Shown: positions 54,477-63,534, counted from the first letter of the stretch. The stretch is DNA of 64,000 nt from Gimibacter soli (GCF_028463845.1 NZ_CP116805.1:2046001-2110000); one strand, 5' to 3'. Translations and numbers: made by a program. Notes: a model not told the origin generated them from the letters alone.

Positions 54477-55710
54477 GCCACCTGACCGCACCAGACCCGG
54501 CGGCCCTGCCGGTGGCCATCGAGGCCGTCAGCAGGTAGCCGCCCGTTGGTGCCTCCCAATCGAGCATCTCGCCCGCTGCGAACACGCCGGGCCTCACCAT
54601 CAGCATATAGTTTTCATCAAGCGCATCTCGCCGGATGCCGCCTGCTACGCTGATTGCCTCGGCAATCGGGCGCGTGCCGGTAACATGCAGGGGCAGGGCC
54701 TTGATGAGGCGCGCGAGCTGCACTGCATCCTGCATGGTGTCCTTTGAAGTAAGCATCTTCAGGAGGCCAAGCTTGACCGGCGACAGGCCGAGCGAGCCCT
54801 GAAGGAACGAGGAAAGCGATTTCTTGGAAGATCGCCGACCGAGGGCTTGCCTGAGGGCATCCTCGCTGCGGTCGGGCGCAAGGTCCAGCAGCAGAGGCGT
54901 TGCCGGGTTTCGTTCGATCGCATCACGCAAGGCGGCGGAGACCGCATAGATGGCGCTGCCCTCTATCCCCCGCTCGCTCACCACAAATTCACCGCGCACA
55001 CTGGTGTCGCCCACGCCGAGACGCACCGGTTTGACCGGTTCACCCGCAAACCGCGCGATAAAGCCAGGATCCCAATCAACGGTAAAACCGCAATTGGCTG
55101 GGCGGAAGGGCGCGACGGCATCGGGCAATAGCTTGGCCCATGCGCCGTCCGACCCAAGCCGTGGCCAGCTGGCGCCACCCATGGCTAGGACGGTCGCGGC
55201 GGCACTTACCTGCCTGTCGCCATGGGGTGTGCTGAAGATCAGCCGCCCGTCGCCTGACCACCCGGTGAATGCGTGCCGGAACTGGAAATCAACACCGAGG
55301 TCACGCAACTGTGCGAGCCAGACGCGCAGGAGCGGGGCGCCCTTCATGACGATAGGAAAGACGCGGCCGGAGGAGCCGACAAAAGTTTCAACGCCCAGCC
55401 CATTGCACCAAGCGATCAGGTCCGACGGCGTGAAGGCATCTAGGGCCGGTTTCAGCCAGTCGCCGGCTTCTGCGAAGCGTGTGGTGAAGCTTTCATAGGG
55501 TTCGCTGTGGGTGATGTTGAGCCCGCTTTTGCCCGCCATCAGGAATTTGCGGCCGGCGGACGGCTTGGCGTCATAAATGGTGACGAGATGGCCGGCACTT
55601 GCCAGCATTTCGGCAGCCATCAGTCCGGCGGGGCCAGCCCCGACCACGGCAACGCGCTTGCCACTTCTCGCCTCTGCAACCATTTGATCCGCAACCGTTT
55701 GATTAGCCAT
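54454..55710 (-). CDS. BaiN/TIGR03862-type flavoprotein
   Basis: 418 residues from ATG 55710; GTG 55734 and ATG 55683 are alternatives. The FAD-binding Rossmann motif VVGAGPAGLMAAEML lies near residue 22, with AGRKFLMAGKSGLNITHSEP, ATVLAMGGASWPRLGSDG and the C-terminal GVFAAGEMLDWEAPTGGYLL, all hallmarks of the HI0933/BaiN group. Some relatives reduce steroid double bonds in gut bacteria; most are uncharacterised. A TATAAG lies nine bases before 55710 on the minus strand and could give a very short leader. Confidence 0.88.
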   Translation of the reverse strand: MANQTVADQMVAEARSGKRVAVVGAGPAGLMAAEMLASAGHLVTIYDAKPSAGRKFLMAGKSGLNITHSEPYESFTTRFAEAGDWLKPALDAFTPSDLIAWCNGLGVETFVGSSGRVFPIVMKGAPLLRVWLAQLRDLGVDFQFRHAFTGWSGDGRLIFSTPHGDRQVSAAATVLAMGGASWPRLGSDGAWAKLLPDAVAPFRPANCGFTVDWDPGFIARFAGEPVKPVRLGVGDTSVRGEFVVSERGIEGSAIYAVSAALRDAIERNPATPLLLDLAPDRSEDALRQALGRRSSKKSLSSFLQGSLGLSPVKLGLLKMLTSKDTMQDAVQLARLIKALPLHVTGTRPIAEAISVAGGIRRDALDENYMLMVRPGVFAAGEMLDWEAPTGGYLLTASMATGRAAGSGAVRWLSQPPSR

Positions 55711-55765
55711 CCAGCGCCGCTTATAAGAAAGCACCAGTCAGAATACTATAGGGAAGGAAGGCGCC

Positions 55766-56110
55766 GTGCCGCATCTCATTGCTGAATATTCACGGGAAAT
55801 CGAGCAATCGGCCGATATCAAGGCGGTGGTGCGCCTGCTGCACGACAGCGCCATGGAAAGCGGGCTTTTCACTGCGTCATCGATCAAGACACGTGCGGTG
55901 CCGGTTGATCATGCCCTTGTCGGCGGCAAGGAAGGCAATTTCATGCATGTGACCGTGCACCTGTATAAGGGCCGGACGACCGAGCAGAAACTGGCCCTGA
56001 CCGAGCTTTTGCTGCAGCGCCTTGCCAGCCTGAAGCTTCCCCTGAACAGCCTCAGCATCGATGCCATCGACACCGACAAGGATGTCTATGTGAAAATCGA
56101 AGATGCCTGA
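55766..56110 (+). CDS. 5-carboxymethyl-2-hydroxymuconate isomerase-like protein (HpcD family)
   Basis: 114 residues from a GTG with GGAAGG ahead. CHMI enzymes are tautomerases that use the N-terminal proline after Met removal as base; Pro2 is present (MPHLIAEYS). Other family matches are SGLFTASSIKTRAV and NFMHVTVHLYKGR. None of the other homoprotocatechuate-pathway genes is nearby, so the substrate may differ. It overlaps the glycerate kinase start by eight bases. Confidence 0.82.
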   Translation: MPHLIAEYSREIEQSADIKAVVRLLHDSAMESGLFTASSIKTRAVPVDHALVGGKEGNFMHVTVHLYKGRTTEQKLALTELLLQRLASLKLPLNSLSIDAIDTDKDVYVKIEDA

Positions 56111-57281
56111 TCAGCCGGTCGATTGGCCCGCGCATGTACGGGCGCTTTATAAAACTGTGACCTCCGCGGCGGAACCCGGTCGCCTGACCGCAGCGAACCT
56201 GCCGGACGACAACGCCTTTGCTGGCATCCGGATCGTCGCGCTTGGCAAGGCAGCGGTGCGCATGGCGCGGGCGGCGGAAGAAGCCTATGCCGGGCACAGG
56301 GATGTTTCTGGCGTCGTTATCGCGAAATCAGACGAGGGCTGGTTGCCTTCGCGTCTTCGCTTCATGCCGGGGTCGCATCCGGTGCCGGACGAGCGCTCGC
56401 TGGCGGCGGGTGAGGCAGCACTTCAGGTTGCGGCAGGGGCTGGCCCCGATGACCTGTTCCTTGTGCTATTGTCGGGCGGCGGTTCGGCACTTGCGGTTGC
56501 CCCTGCCCACGGCGTGACGCTTGCCGACAAGCAGGCAGCGGTGAAGGCCCTTCTGGCCTCGGGCGCACCGATTGACGAAATCAACGCCAAGCGGCGGCAG
56601 ATGTCCCGTCTCAAGGGCGGCGGGCTTGCCCGTGCGGCGCACAGGGCGCGGGAAATTGTCACGCTGGCCTTGTCGGATGTCGTCGGCGACGATCCGGCTA
56701 CCATCGCCTCCGGCTCCACATGGCTTGGCCATGATGACAAGTCGGCCCGCTACGAGCTGATTGGCAGTGGCCGCACCGGGCTTGATGCCGCCACGGCCTA
56801 TGCCACCGCGCAAGGCTGGGATGTGATCGATTGGGGTGATGCGGTCACAGGCGATGTACGTGTGGTGGTGAGGGACCATGCAGCAAAGTTTCGTGCTTTG
56901 CAGGCTGAAATCACCAAGCCGGCGCTCGTTATCTCGGGCGGGGAGGTGACGTCAACTTTGCCGGAGCATGCCGGTGCGGGTGGCCCCAATCAGGATTATG
57001 CACTGAGCCTGATGGTGGCATTGGAGGAGGCAGGCGGCATCTTTGGTGTCGCCTTCGATACAGACGGCTGCGACGGCATCGGCGGCGGCGCTGGTGGCTG
57101 GTTCACACCTGAAAGTCTGGCGGACGCCCGTGCGAAGAGCCTTGATCCAATTGCCAGCCTGAAGGCCTATGCGAGCCTCGATTTTCTGGCGGCCCTTGGA
57201 ACCCAGATCCCGGAGGCGGCAAGCGGCACCAATATCAATGACTTCCGCGCGGTTCTGTTATTGCCTCTCACCAAGGACTGA
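56103..57281 (+). CDS. Glycerate 2-kinase (GckA/TtuD, MOFRL family)
   Basis: 392 residues. It phosphorylates D-glycerate to 2-phosphoglycerate. The N-terminal DUF4147 domain holds IVALGKAAVRMARAAE, VLLSGGGSALAVAP and INAKRRQMSRLKGGGLA; the MOFRL domain ends the protein with GVAFDTDGCDGIGGGAGGWF and TNINDFRAVLL. Length is slightly below the usual 420-430. It is coupled to the preceding isomerase-like gene. Confidence 0.93.
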   Translation: MPDQPVDWPAHVRALYKTVTSAAEPGRLTAANLPDDNAFAGIRIVALGKAAVRMARAAEEAYAGHRDVSGVVIAKSDEGWLPSRLRFMPGSHPVPDERSLAAGEAALQVAAGAGPDDLFLVLLSGGGSALAVAPAHGVTLADKQAAVKALLASGAPIDEINAKRRQMSRLKGGGLARAAHRAREIVTLALSDVVGDDPATIASGSTWLGHDDKSARYELIGSGRTGLDAATAYATAQGWDVIDWGDAVTGDVRVVVRDHAAKFRALQAEITKPALVISGGEVTSTLPEHAGAGGPNQDYALSLMVALEEAGGIFGVAFDTDGCDGIGGGAGGWFTPESLADARAKSLDPIASLKAYASLDFLAALGTQIPEAASGTNINDFRAVLLLPLTKD

Positions 57282-57364
57282 CACATATGTGAGGTGACCG
57301 TGGGGCCTGCTGCACGGTAAGAGAGAAAACCGAACGTCAATCGCCAAGGGGAGTTGTTGAGCGG

Positions 57365-59452
57365 ATGTTTGCCGGTTTCAGGAAATCACTGTTGGCTTTG
57401 GCTGTGCTGGCGGGGGGCGCACCGTCGGCGCTTGGTGCTGAAGTTTCGCTCGCCGAAAGCCACAGCAGCGCAACCCTCCTGACCGCCGCCGATAGCGTGG
57501 CGCCCGGCGATGCAGTGCGGCTTGGTTTCCGGATCGCGCCGCGCGACCACTGGCATAGCTATTGGCTCAATCCCGGCGACAGCGGCCAGACGACCATCCT
57601 GGACTGGGGCCTGCCCGAAGGCGTCACGGTTTCCGCACCCGATTATCCGGTGCCCGGCAAGCTGCCGGTCGGGCCCCTGATGAATTATGGCTATGACGGC
57701 GAAGCCACCATCCTGATGACGCTCGCGGTGCCGAAGGAATTTGCCGGCAGCGAGGTGAAGATCGGCCTCGATGCTGAATGGCTGGTGTGCGAAATCGAGT
57801 GTGTGCCGCAAATGGGCCGCTTCGATATCACGTTGCCGGTTGGCGCATCGACGGTGCAGGGCGTCGATGCCGCAACAATCCGTACAGCCGAAAGCAAACT
57901 CCCTGAGCCCGCATGGTGGGATAGCCGCGTTGCCCTTGAAGGCGATACCGCCACAATCCTGACCGTGATGATGAGCGAGGAAGAAGCGGCCGAGGTCACC
58001 GACGCTTATTTCTATCCTGCCAGCGAAGGTGTGGTGGATTATGCCGCCCCGCAAACGTTCAAGGCAGGAGCCGAAGGCTTGACGCTAACCCTGCAGCGCA
58101 GCGCCGGCGCACCGCGCCCTGAAACGGGCAGGGGCATCCTCACGCTGTCGCTTGTCGACGGTACATCGCTCGCCATGATGCTGGATGCGGACCTCGCGGC
58201 TGCGCCAGCGCCCGAAACTGCTTCTGCGCCTGCTGTGATTGCTGACGCCATGCCGCTTTGGCAGGCCGCGCTTTTCGCGCTTCTGGGTGGCCTCGTCCTC
58301 AACCTTATGCCCTGCGTCTTCCCGATCCTGTCGCTCAAGGCCTTTTCGCTCGCCAAATGCGCGGGCAAGGCCGATGCGCATCACCGGATAGAAGGGCTGG
58401 CCTACACGGCTGGTATCCTGACCACTTTCCTCGGCATTGCAGGCGTCTTGCTGGCCCTGCGGGCTGGGGGCGCCGCAATCGGCTGGGGCTTCCAGTTGCA
58501 GGAGCCGATCTTCGTTGCCCTGATGGCCATGCTGATGCTGGTGCTGGGGCTGTCGCTTGCGGGGCTCGTCAATATCAGCACCGGCCTTGAAGGCGCGGGG
58601 CAGGGTCTTGCGGCTTCCGGCGGGGCCAAGGGCGCCTATTTCACCGGCGTGCTGGCCACCCTTGTTGCCACGCCCTGCACGGCACCCTTCATGGGGCCGG
58701 CTGTGGGCTTCGCGCTCACCCAGTCTGCCGCGATCGGACTCATCACCTTCCTGATGCTTGGTCTTGGCATGGCGCTGCCATTCCTTGTGCTGTGCTTCAG
58801 CCCTGCGGCCATGAAACGCCTGCCGAAGCCCGGCCCCTGGATGAATGTCTTCAAGGAAGCGCTGGCCTTCCCGATGTTCGCAACGGCACTTTGGCTTGTT
58901 TATGTATTCAGCCAGCAGACCGGTATTCCGGCAACTTTCGGGCTCTTGCTCGCCATGCTCGTTCTTGCCTTCGCGCTCTGGATCTGGCGGACAGGCAGCA
59001 GAGGCTTCGTGCGCGGCCTTGCGCTCGCTACCGGCGCCGTCAGCCTTGCGCTTGTTGTCTGGACATCCGGCGCACGGGTGGAGCCAAAAGTTGCAGAGGG
59101 CGATAGCACGGTTGCTTATAGCGCAGCGGCGCTTGACGGATTACTCGCCGATGGCGGGCCTGTTTTCGTCTATTTCACCGCCGACTGGTGCATCACCTGC
59201 AAGGTGAACGAACGTGTGGCGCTTGACCGCGACGACACGCAGGCACTGATCGCCGAGCGTGGCATCAAGGTGGTGAAGGGCGACTGGACCAACCGGAATG
59301 CTGAAATTGCTGCGGTGCTCGCGGCCCATGGCCGGGCCGGTGTGCCGCTTTATCTTTTCTACCCTGCAGGTGTGCGCAACCCGATTGTGCTGCCTGAAAT
59401 TCTGACCCCCGGCGGCTTGCAGGATGTGCTCGCTGGCCGCCAAACCAGCTGA
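57365..59452 (+). CDS. DsbD/ScsB-type protein-disulphide reductase
   Basis: 695 residues. After a signal peptide (ending LGA) comes a periplasmic domain with Cys142 and Cys146 (VCEIECVPQ). The membrane domain has eight segments and the redox pair Cys317 (MPCVFPIL) and Cys438 (ATPCTAPFM). The C-terminal thioredoxin-like domain has Cys609 and Cys612 (ADWCITCKVNE). Electrons pass from cytoplasmic thioredoxin through these three pairs to periplasmic acceptors. The N-terminal domain resembles ScsB more than classical DsbD. The redoxin gene 20 bases downstream is a probable partner. Confidence 0.92.
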   Translation: MFAGFRKSLLALAVLAGGAPSALGAEVSLAESHSSATLLTAADSVAPGDAVRLGFRIAPRDHWHSYWLNPGDSGQTTILDWGLPEGVTVSAPDYPVPGKLPVGPLMNYGYDGEATILMTLAVPKEFAGSEVKIGLDAEWLVCEIECVPQMGRFDITLPVGASTVQGVDAATIRTAESKLPEPAWWDSRVALEGDTATILTVMMSEEEAAEVTDAYFYPASEGVVDYAAPQTFKAGAEGLTLTLQRSAGAPRPETGRGILTLSLVDGTSLAMMLDADLAAAPAPETASAPAVIADAMPLWQAALFALLGGLVLNLMPCVFPILSLKAFSLAKCAGKADAHHRIEGLAYTAGILTTFLGIAGVLLALRAGGAAIGWGFQLQEPIFVALMAMLMLVLGLSLAGLVNISTGLEGAGQGLAASGGAKGAYFTGVLATLVATPCTAPFMGPAVGFALTQSAAIGLITFLMLGLGMALPFLVLCFSPAAMKRLPKPGPWMNVFKEALAFPMFATALWLVYVFSQQTGIPATFGLLLAMLVLAFALWIWRTGSRGFVRGLALATGAVSLALVVWTSGARVEPKVAEGDSTVAYSAAALDGLLADGGPVFVYFTADWCITCKVNERVALDRDDTQALIAERGIKVVKGDWTNRNAEIAAVLAAHGRAGVPLYLFYPAGVRNPIVLPEILTPGGLQDVLAGRQTS

Positions 59453-59472
59453 TCAACGAAGGAGAGACTGTC

Positions 59473-60078
59473 ATGATCCGTTTTGCACCGGTTTTGTTGT
59501 CGATTGCCGCCTTCACGCTCCCCGCGCTTGCCGCGCCCGAGGTGGGCAAGCTCGCGCCTGCTTTCACCGGGACGGATACCACCGGGGCCACCATCAGCCT
59601 TGCCGACCTGAAGGGCAAGCCGGTGATTCTTGAGTGGACGAACCACGAATGCCCCTATGTGAAAAAGCATTATGAGGGCGAGAATATGCAGCGGCTGCAG
59701 GCCGAATTCGCCGAGAAGGGTGCCGTCTGGCTGACCGTGATTTCCTCGGCCCCCGGCACGCAGGGCAATGTGGATGCTGCTGCCGCCGACAAGCTGACCG
59801 CTGACCGTGGTGCGTCACCCGCTCATGTGCTGCTGGACGAGGCTGGCACCATTGGCCGCGCCTACGAGGCCCGCACCACACCGCATATGTTCCTGATCGA
59901 TGAGGCAGGCGTGCTGCAATATATGGGCGCGATCGACGACAAGCCTTCGGCCAATATCAAGACGCTGGAAGGCGCCCACAATTATGTGGAAGCCGCATGG
60001 GATGCCGTGAAAGCCGGCAAGGCGGCTGATCCGGCCTCCACCAAGCCTTATGGCTGCTCGGTGAAATACGAGGGCTGA
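59473..60078 (+). CDS. Periplasmic redoxin (AhpC/TSA-like)
   Basis: 201 residues. A signal peptide (ending ALA) precedes a peroxiredoxin-like fold: LAPAFTGTDTTGATISLADLKGKPV, then the active-site region TNHECPYVKKHYEG with a single Cys near residue 60, and TPHMFLIDEAGVLQYMGAID. A second Cys sits near the end (PYGCSVKYEG). It may be a peroxidase or a thiol carrier reduced by the neighbouring DsbD/ScsB protein. GGAGAG precedes the ATG. Confidence 0.86.
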   Translation: MIRFAPVLLSIAAFTLPALAAPEVGKLAPAFTGTDTTGATISLADLKGKPVILEWTNHECPYVKKHYEGENMQRLQAEFAEKGAVWLTVISSAPGTQGNVDAAAADKLTADRGASPAHVLLDEAGTIGRAYEARTTPHMFLIDEAGVLQYMGAIDDKPSANIKTLEGAHNYVEAAWDAVKAGKAADPASTKPYGCSVKYEG

Positions 60079-60111
60079 GGCCACTGCGGGCCATATGAAT
60101 CGTTAACAGGC

Positions 60112-60139
60112 TTGCGCCTGCCTCGAACCACGGTAAGAT
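60112..60139 (+). promoter_or_regulatory. Candidate promoter for motA
   Basis: TTGCGC (60112-60117), 16 bases and TAAGAT (60134-60139) lie 38 bases before the motA ATG. It looks like a housekeeping promoter; no flagellar sigma28 or sigma54 motif was seen. Confidence 0.4.
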
Positions 60140-60177
60140 ACCGTCAGATTTCGGATTTTCAGGGCAGGCGCTGATTC

Positions 60178-61050
60178 ATGTTTCTGTTCATCGGGCTGAT
60201 TGTTGTATTTGTGATGGTGTTCGGCGGCTTCATGATGGCCGGCGGCAAGTTCGACATCATCCTTCACGCAGCCCCCCACGAACTTGTCACCATCTTCGGT
60301 GGGTCGCTTGGCGCCTTCATCATCGCCAACTCGACCCGCGTGATGAAACAAGGTGCCGCAGCCTTCGGCAAGGTGATCAAGGGACCGACCTGGAAGGCCG
60401 AGGACTATAAAGACCTCCTGTGCCTGATGTTCATCCTGGTGAAGACGATCCGCTCCAAGGGCGTCGTGGCCGTTGAAGCCCATATCGAAAACCCGCACGA
60501 ATCGAAAATCTTCCAGAATTTCCCGAAGATCGCGCATGACCATCATGTGGTCGATTTCATCTGCGATTATGTGCGCATGATGACGATGAACTTCGAGGAT
60601 CCGAACCAGATGGAAGACGCGATGAACGCGGACCTCGACAAGCACCATAAGGAAGAGCACGAGGCACAGCACGCACTGCAGACGATGGCCGACGGCCTGC
60701 CGGCAATCGGTATCGTGGCCGCAGTGCTTGGTATCATCAAGACCATGGCCTCCATTTCGGAGCCCGTTGAAATCCTTGGTGCGATGGTGGGCGGTGCGCT
60801 TGTTGGTACCTTCCTCGGTATTTTCCTGTCGTACCTGATGATCGCGCCCGTGGCTGGGCGTTACCACCAGATCCTTTTCGAGGACGGCCACTTCATGAAT
60901 CTCGTGAAGGTCATTCTGGTAGGCCACCTGCAGGGCAACGCCCCGCAGATTTCCGTGGAACTGGGCCGACGAGCCGTGCCGAGCCACCTGATGTGCACCT
61001 TCATCGAGCTTGAAGAAGCCATCGCAAATCTGCCGCCGGATCTTTCCTGA
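60178..61050 (+). CDS. motA: Flagellar motor stator protein MotA
   Basis: 290 residues, four membrane segments (two near the start, two around 180-225). MotA forms the proton channel with MotB and turns the rotor. Family hallmarks are RSKGVVAVEAHIENPHESKIF, MADGLPAIGIVAAVLGIIKTM with the conserved channel Pro, and the C-terminal LELEEAIANLPP-like end. No motB or other flagellar gene is in the window, which is unusual, although alphaproteobacteria may keep motA and motB apart. Confidence 0.95.
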   Translation: MFLFIGLIVVFVMVFGGFMMAGGKFDIILHAAPHELVTIFGGSLGAFIIANSTRVMKQGAAAFGKVIKGPTWKAEDYKDLLCLMFILVKTIRSKGVVAVEAHIENPHESKIFQNFPKIAHDHHVVDFICDYVRMMTMNFEDPNQMEDAMNADLDKHHKEEHEAQHALQTMADGLPAIGIVAAVLGIIKTMASISEPVEILGAMVGGALVGTFLGIFLSYLMIAPVAGRYHQILFEDGHFMNLVKVILVGHLQGNAPQISVELGRRAVPSHLMCTFIELEEAIANLPPDLS

Positions 61051-61114
61051 CGGGCAATGACAGGGTCGGCATAGCTGGCACCGGTTCCAGAGTAGAAGCA
61101 ATCCCCGGGAAGGG

Positions 61115-61131
61115 CCGGCCAATTTGGCCGG
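61115..61131. promoter_or_regulatory. Palindrome upstream of argC
   Basis: CCGGCCAA-T-TTGGCCGG is a perfect 17-base inverted repeat 32 bases before the argC ATG. It could be an operator or the stem of a small leader hairpin. It does not resemble an ARG box. Confidence 0.4.
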
Positions 61132-61162
61132 TTGTCCCATATATAAGTTACGGAGCAAGAAA

Positions 61163-62284
61163 ATGGATAAGAAGCTGCGCGTCGGTGTCCTTGGTGCCAG
61201 CGGCTATACAGGCGCCGATCTCATCAGGCTGCTCGTGTGCCACCCGAATGCAGAGATTGTGCTGCTGACCGCCGAGCGAAAGGCTGGCCAGTCGATCGAA
61301 TCCGTTTTCCCGCACCTTGGCGGCTACGGCTTGCCGGACCTGATCTCGCTTGACGATGTCGAATGGCCCGCGGTTGAGCTGGACGTGGTGTTCTGCGCGC
61401 TGCCGCATGCGACGAGCCAGGAAGTGATCAAGGGCCTGCTGCATTCGGTGAAGCACAGCATCCTTGAAGAGCTGGTGGCCGAAAGCCCGTCCTCGCTCGC
61501 GGATCGTATTCAGGGCGAGGTGAAAGTGATCGACCTGTCGGCGGATTTCCGGCTACGCAACACCGAAACCTATGGCGAATGGTATGGACGTGCCCACCAG
61601 GCGACCGAGCTGCAGACCAAAGCCGTTTACGGCTTGCCGGAACTGTACCGGGAAGCGGTCGAGAAGGGGGCGCTGGTGGCGTGCCCCGGCTGCTATCCGA
61701 CGGCTGCCCTCCTTGCGCTGGTGCCGCTGTTGCGCGCGGGCCTTATCGAGGCCGAAGATATCATCATCGATGCCAAATCGGGTGTTTCTGGCGCTGGCCG
61801 CAGCCTGAAGGAATCGAACCTTTTTGTGGAAGTCGCGGAAGCCATGCATCCCTACGGCGTTGGCCATCACCGCCACATGCCGGAAATCGAGCAGGAACTG
61901 GGCGTGGCTGCCGGCAAGCCGGTGACCATCAGCTTCACGCCGCATCTGGTGCCGATGAACCGGGGCGAGCTTGAAACCATCTATGTACGCCTGAAGGACG
62001 GCGTCAGCGCCGATGACCTGCGCGCCCACTGGATGGATGTTTACGACCTCGCGCCGTTTGTGCAGGTGATGGAAAAGGGCGGCATGCCTTCGACCCGTGC
62101 GGTGCGCGGCTCCAACCGTTGCTCGCTTGGTGTATTCGAGGACCGCATGCCGGGCCGGGCGATCCTCGTGTCCGCCATCGACAATCTGGTCAAGGGCTCA
62201 TCCGGGCAGGCGATCCAGAATATGAACCTGATGTTCGGGCTGGATGAGACGACCGGCCTGATGCAGGCGCCGATGTTCCCGTGA
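61163..62284 (+). CDS. argC: N-acetyl-gamma-glutamyl-phosphate reductase
   Basis: 373 residues. ArgC makes N-acetylglutamate semialdehyde with NADPH, the third step of arginine synthesis. Motifs: VGVLGASGYTGADLIRLL for NADP, Cys177 in CPGCYPTAALLAL, and the catalytic His region HHRHMPEIEQEL. The frame is open to 61124, but GGAG nine bases before 61163 and MDKKLRVGVLGASG fit the family. Its stop overlaps the GTG of the next gene (GTGA). Confidence 0.96.
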   Translation: MDKKLRVGVLGASGYTGADLIRLLVCHPNAEIVLLTAERKAGQSIESVFPHLGGYGLPDLISLDDVEWPAVELDVVFCALPHATSQEVIKGLLHSVKHSILEELVAESPSSLADRIQGEVKVIDLSADFRLRNTETYGEWYGRAHQATELQTKAVYGLPELYREAVEKGALVACPGCYPTAALLALVPLLRAGLIEAEDIIIDAKSGVSGAGRSLKESNLFVEVAEAMHPYGVGHHRHMPEIEQELGVAAGKPVTISFTPHLVPMNRGELETIYVRLKDGVSADDLRAHWMDVYDLAPFVQVMEKGGMPSTRAVRGSNRCSLGVFEDRMPGRAILVSAIDNLVKGSSGQAIQNMNLMFGLDETTGLMQAPMFP

Positions 62285-62862
62285 CGCCCCTGTACCGCGA
62301 AACCGATTGCGGCGGGCGGCTTACCCCCTATATGGGGCGCTGGCCCGTTGTGGATGACAGCGCCTTCGTCTTCCACGGGGCACAGGTGATCGGTGACGTT
62401 GAAATCGCCGCGAACGTCAGCATCTGGCACAATTGCGTGCTTCGGGGTGACGTCAATCATATCCGCATTGGCGAGCGCACCAATATCCAGGACGGCACGG
62501 TCATCCATGTCAGCACCCGCACCCACCCGACCATCATCGGGCGGGATGTGCTCGTCGGGCACAAGGTGATGCTGCATGCCTGCACACTGGAAGACCATGC
62601 CTTTGTGGGGATGAGCGCGATCGTGATGGATAATGCCCGCGTCTGCACCGATGGCATGCTGGCGGCGGGCGCGATGCTCACACCCGGCAAGACGGTAGGT
62701 TCGGGGGAACTTTGGGCCGGATCACCCGCCAAATTCATGCGCGCCGTGACACCCGAGGAGACCCTGCGGAACCGCAAGATGGCGGCGCACTATCACCGGC
62801 TGGCCGAACAGCACAGGATGGACGCGCTGGGACGACCGCACGACTTGCCGGCTTATCCGTGA
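62281..62862 (+). CDS. Gamma-carbonic anhydrase-like hexapeptide protein
   Basis: 193 residues from GTG 62281, overlapping argC by four bases; ATG 62332 is an alternative. The left-handed beta-helix repeats are clear: VSIWHNCVLRGDVNHIRIGERTNIQDG, then IIGRDVLVGHKVMLHACTLED. His residues in VIHVSTRTHP, VGHKV and MLHAC match the metal sites of gamma-class carbonic anhydrases. Many members are inactive or act on other substrates. Coupling to argC has no clear metabolic reason. Confidence 0.88.
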   Translation: MTPLYRETDCGGRLTPYMGRWPVVDDSAFVFHGAQVIGDVEIAANVSIWHNCVLRGDVNHIRIGERTNIQDGTVIHVSTRTHPTIIGRDVLVGHKVMLHACTLEDHAFVGMSAIVMDNARVCTDGMLAAGAMLTPGKTVGSGELWAGSPAKFMRAVTPEETLRNRKMAAHYHRLAEQHRMDALGRPHDLPAYP

Positions 62863-62871
62863 GGCAAAAGA

Positions 62872-62897
62872 AAAAGGGCCGGATTTCCGGCCCTTTT
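62872..62897. terminator. Intrinsic terminator (convergent, probably bidirectional)
   Basis: Perfect 12-base arms AAAAGGGCCGGA (62872-62883) and TCCGGCCCTTTT (62886-62897), loop of two bases, with A residues on one side and T residues on the other. It lies between convergent genes. Confidence 0.88.
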
Positions 62898-62920
62898 GTT
62901 TGTCTCTGCTATCTGTCAGA

Positions 62921-63499
62921 TCAGAAGGCGAGGCCGTGGGTCTGGCCGACCATGCAAAGCAGCATCGGGATCGACAGCATCGTGTTGGTGCGGCTGAAGA
63001 GCATCGCGGTGCGGGCTGCTTTCGGCTTCAGGGCCGGATCGGCCTCAACGATGCCGAGGGCGATTTTCTGGTTCGGCCAGATGACGAACCAGACGTTGAA
63101 CCACATCACGATGGCCATCCACATGCCGATGCCGATGACGCGGAAGCCTTCGGCAAGCGTCAGGGCCTGAACCAGATAGGGGCCGATAAGCCACAGGCCG
63201 CTCAGGAGCGTGAACATAGCGCCCCAGCGGAACCAGAAGAGGGCAGCCGGCGCGATATGCTTGCCGACAGCGGGTTTCAGCTCGTCCGGGATCGACGGCA
63301 TGGTCGGAATCTGGACGAAGTTGAAGTACCACAGAAGCCCGATCCACATCACGCCCGCCAGAACATGGACATAACGCGCGAAAGTATAGTGATCGAAGCC
63401 GATATTGGCGAAGCCGCCGGTGGCGGCTGCGAGTACGATCAGCGCCAGCACGAAACCGGTAATGACCGTGTTCGGCAATGACTGCAGAATTTTCCCCAT
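62921..63499 (-). CDS. PuuD-like membrane protein without cytochrome domain
   Basis: 192 residues, about five membrane segments. It matches the membrane part of the urate hydroxylase PuuD family (FARYVHVLAGVMWIGLLWYFNFVQIP, then ALFWFRWGAMFTLLSGLWL and MWMAIVMWFNVWFVIWPNQK). In characterised PuuD this part is followed by a cytochrome c domain, which is absent here. The conserved His residues (about 42 and 45) may bind haem. No purine-degradation gene is nearby, so a urate role is doubtful. GGGGGA precedes the ATG. Confidence 0.78.
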   Translation of the reverse strand: MGKILQSLPNTVITGFVLALIVLAAATGGFANIGFDHYTFARYVHVLAGVMWIGLLWYFNFVQIPTMPSIPDELKPAVGKHIAPAALFWFRWGAMFTLLSGLWLIGPYLVQALTLAEGFRVIGIGMWMAIVMWFNVWFVIWPNQKIALGIVEADPALKPKAARTAMLFSRTNTMLSIPMLLCMVGQTHGLAF

Positions 63500-63534
63500 T
63501 GAATAGTCCCCCTAGACATACGATTAGAAGACCC

